Below, piece by piece: positions 22,870 to 24,267 of a stretch of DNA of 24,267 bases (the stretch's first letter is position 1; each line of letters opens with the position of its first letter). The notes under the pieces were generated by a model. The model was not told the origin of the DNA and did not search any database. It saw only the letters and a program-made list of their open reading frames with translations. The position numbers and the translations under genes are program-made. The DNA is from CAYZJV01 sp964473245 (GTDB taxonomy: Bacteria; Spirochaetota; Spirochaetia; Sphaerochaetales; Sphaerochaetaceae): positions 1 to 24,267 of the forward strand of contig CAYYOL010000034.1 in the NCBI GenBank assembly GCA_964473245.1, read 5' to 3'.

Positions 22870-23886
22870 CTACAGATCCTCCTCTTCCACAAGAATGCCC
22901 GAGAGGTGCAGCGCAGAAACAGCCTTATCAACTTCATCGGGCTCACCGATGATATCGCAGATGAGTGTTCCTATATCTTCTCCCGATACCCGTTGTACTC
23001 CGCCGGCTCGTATATTGAATTCAACATCGTATTTTTTCTGGATTCGACTGAGCACCGGCTCCCCAGTGAGATCCCCTCTGAATCTAAGAGTGAATCGACC
23101 ACCTTCGTCTGACCAACGGACCATATCGTCCTTGCGTACCTCTTCCGGTTCCGTCAGTGGAGTGAGATTCGCGAGGAACTCCTTGGTGGTCGCAGAACCT
23201 GGAGCGGTGAATACGTCGATGACCGCCCCCTCTTCTACGACACTCCCGTTATCGAGCACAGCAACATATTCACACGTGTCTCGAACAACTTCCATCTGGT
23301 GGGTGATCATGACGACCGAGAGGTTCAAATTCTTCTGAAGGTCTTTAAGCAGACCGAGAATAGAACGGGTTGTCTGCGGATCGAGTGCACTCGTTGCTTC
23401 ATCGCAGAACAGGATATCTGGGTGATTGGCCAAGGCACGAGCAATGGCGACACGCTGCATCTGCCCTCCACTCAGCGTACTGATGGGGGCATTCCCACGA
23501 CCCGAAAGGCCAACAAGACCAAGCAGTTCTTCGACTCTTGTATCTATTTCGTGTTTTGGGACACCGGCGATCTCAAGGGGATATGCGATATTCTGAGCAG
23601 CGTTTCTAGATGAAAAGAGGTTGAAGTTCTGAAAGATCATCCCGATCTTCCGCCTCTGTTTTATCAGATCGTGCTTAGGAAGGTTATCCACTCGAGCATC
23701 GTCGTAGTAAATCTCTCCACTATCTGGTCGCTCAAGCAGACTGATCAGACGAACAAGGGTCGATTTACCGGCACCACTCTTTCCAATGATGCCGTAAATG
23801 GTATTGGAGGGAATGTCGAGACTTATCTGATGAACAGCATGGAGAGAGCCGTATGCCCTATTCAGCTGTTTCATGGAAATTCTCAT
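22870..23886 (-). CDS. metN: Methionine ABC transporter ATP-binding protein MetN
   Basis: ATPase driving methionine import. 338 aa. Walker A GKSGAGKST (35-43), Q-loop Gln86, signature LSGGQ (138-142), Walker B LFCDEATSALD (159-169) and H-loop His196 are all present. The C-terminal extension, about residues 255-335, fits the NIL regulatory domain that inhibits MetNI when methionine is plentiful inside the cell. AAAGGGG lies eight bases before the ATG at 23886. An internal ATG at codon 5 is less well placed. It opens the met operon behind a good promoter. I saw no SAM riboswitch in the upstream 136 bases. Confidence 0.96.
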   Translation of the reverse strand: MRISMKQLNRAYGSLHAVHQISLDIPSNTIYGIIGKSGAGKSTLVRLISLLERPDSGEIYYDDARVDNLPKHDLIKQRRKIGMIFQNFNLFSSRNAAQNIAYPLEIAGVPKHEIDTRVEELLGLVGLSGRGNAPISTLSGGQMQRVAIARALANHPDILFCDEATSALDPQTTRSILGLLKDLQKNLNLSVVMITHQMEVVRDTCEYVAVLDNGSVVEEGAVIDVFTAPGSATTKEFLANLTPLTEPEEVRKDDMVRWSDEGGRFTLRFRGDLTGEPVLSRIQKKYDVEFNIRAGGVQRVSGEDIGTLICDIIGEPDEVDKAVSALHLSGILVEEEDL

Positions 23887-23929
23887 GAAGCTTACCCCTT
23901 TTCATCGTTCAGTTTGACAAACGTACCAC

Positions 23930-23958
23930 ATAATAAAAGAATAGGGGATGTTCATCAA
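23930..23958 (-). promoter_or_regulatory. metNIQ promoter
   Basis: On the minus strand -35 TTGATG (23953-23958), a 17-bp spacer and -10 TATTAT (23930-23935) predict a start near 23923, about 37 bases before the metN ATG. Between the promoter and the 5S gene lies a 6-bp AT-rich hairpin, TATGCA/TGCATA (23986-24003), with no U-run, which I do not call a terminator. Confidence 0.6.
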
Positions 23959-24011
23959 GCTCAACCGGGAACTTTCTCACGACCGTATGCATTTTTCTGC
24001 ATAAATTTACA

Positions 24012-24022
24012 TAAAGAAAAAT
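24012..24022 (-). terminator. U-rich tract just after the 5S gene
   Basis: The closing helix of the 5S rRNA is followed directly by ATTTTTCTTT on the transcript strand. A GC-rich helix followed by a U-run is the pattern of an intrinsic terminator and could end the rRNA transcript before the met promoter. The stem would be the 5S acceptor helix itself. Confidence 0.4.
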
Positions 24023-24131
24023 CCGGCAGCTACCTACTCTCCCGCGACGAACGCAGTACCATTGGCGTGGGAGGGCTTGACTTCCGTGTTCGGGATGGGA
24101 ACGGGTATGACACCTCCGCTATTGCTACCGG
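24023..24131 (-). rRNA. rrf: 5S ribosomal RNA (complete copy)
   Basis: A 109-nt core with a fully paired terminal helix CCGGTAGC/GCTGCCGG, which can extend three more pairs (AAT/ATT) outward. The conserved 5S internal sequences CCCGTTCCCATCCCGAAC and GGAAGTCAAGCCC are present, as is the GCGGGAGAGTAGGTAGCTGCC 3' half. Exact mature ends cannot be fixed. It is the last gene of the rRNA locus on this strand, preceded 100 bases upstream by a second 5S copy. Confidence 0.95.
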
Positions 24132-24230
24132 ATTGATTCATATGGATCCTCACAATGTCTGAGCATTGCTGAAAAGCCACATAAATAGGGATCGACAGAT
24201 CCTAAACAAATGAAAAAGACAAAAAAAGGC
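24132..24230 (-). other. Spacer between tandem 5S genes
   Basis: About 100 bases without a gene. Just after the upstream 5S copy comes a run of seven T on the transcript strand. A short hairpin GGATC-TGTC-GATCC (24189-24202) follows. A weak promoter-like pair (TTGTTT, 16 bp, TATTTA) overlaps it, but I do not regard that as supported. Confidence 0.5.
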
Positions 24231-24267
24231 TCGGCAGCTACCTACTCTCCCGCGACGAACGCAGTAC
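24231..24267 (-). rRNA. rrf: 5S ribosomal RNA, second copy, cut by the window edge
   Basis: From 24232 to the edge, 36 bases are identical to the 3' part of the complete 5S copy (24024-24059). The terminal bases differ: this copy ends GCTGCCGAGCC, against GCTGCCGGATT in the other. The 5' half lies outside the window. As the copies run in the same direction, this one is closer to the presumed 23S gene. Confidence 0.88.

Noticed and set aside
23986..24003. Hairpin TATGCA/TGCATA as an rRNA terminator
   Set aside because: The stem is short and AT-rich, and neither strand has a U-run directly after it.
23887..24022. SAM riboswitch or other met-specific leader upstream of metN
   Set aside because: Only about 37 bases separate the predicted start site from metN, too short for a SAM-I type aptamer, and no characteristic helices were seen.
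1..24267. CRISPR arrays, insertion sequences, prophage or defence genes
   Set aside because: No regularly spaced repeats, transposase motifs, attachment-site duplications or recognisable defence domains were seen anywhere in the window.

Overview
The window is a chromosomal housekeeping region of a bacterium with moderate GC content, most likely a spirochaete (Spirochaetales, Sphaerochaeta/Treponema-like). Three things point there. RpoB carries Asn in place of Ser at the position equivalent to E. coli 531, a known spirochaete signature. The secretory signal of MetQ ends in AFA-AGSKES with no lipobox cysteine. The ribosomal proteins also look spirochaete-like. This assignment is by recall of families, not by a database search, and the genus is not resolved.

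Region 1 (1-10315, minus strand) is the classic transcription/translation supercluster. In transcription order (right to left) it reads: tandem sigma70-type promoters, tRNA-Thr(GGU), rpmG, tRNA-Trp(CCA), secE, nusG, rplK, rplA, rplJ, rplL, rpoB and rpoC, which runs off the left edge. The genes are tightly packed, with ATGA overlaps or short gaps and strong Shine-Dalgarno sequences. Three spacers are wide enough for RNA structure (nusG-rplK, rplJ-rplL, rplL-rpoB) and each holds clear hairpins, plausible sites for autogenous control, attenuation or processing.

Region 2 (10316-14443) holds glycogen phosphorylase (plus) behind a good promoter overlapped by a dyad. A DUF554 membrane protein (minus) and a MobA/MocA-like nucleotidyltransferase (plus) follow, and are divergently transcribed from overlapping -10 elements. 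The DUF554 gene is predicted to be leaderless.

Region 3 (14406-19125) holds clpB (minus, interrupted by a 100-N assembly gap), a TetR-family regulator (minus) and a divergent membrane-anchored M20 metallopeptidase (plus).

Region 4 (19131-23958, minus) is a probable metN-metI-metQ methionine ABC-importer operon, followed by rmuC and an ornithine carbamoyltransferase gene translationally coupled to it. A promoter sits upstream of metN.

Region 5 (24023-24267, minus) is the end of an rRNA locus with two tandem 5S rRNA genes, the second cut by the window edge.

I did not find a convincing undescribed multi-gene system. The most interesting signals are regulatory or structural: overlapping tandem promoters, a leaderless/divergent promoter pair, intergenic hairpins sharing an ACCGGA/TCCGGT stem, a perfect 24-bp palindrome in the 3' end of the carbamoyltransferase gene, and tandem 5S genes with different terminal helices.
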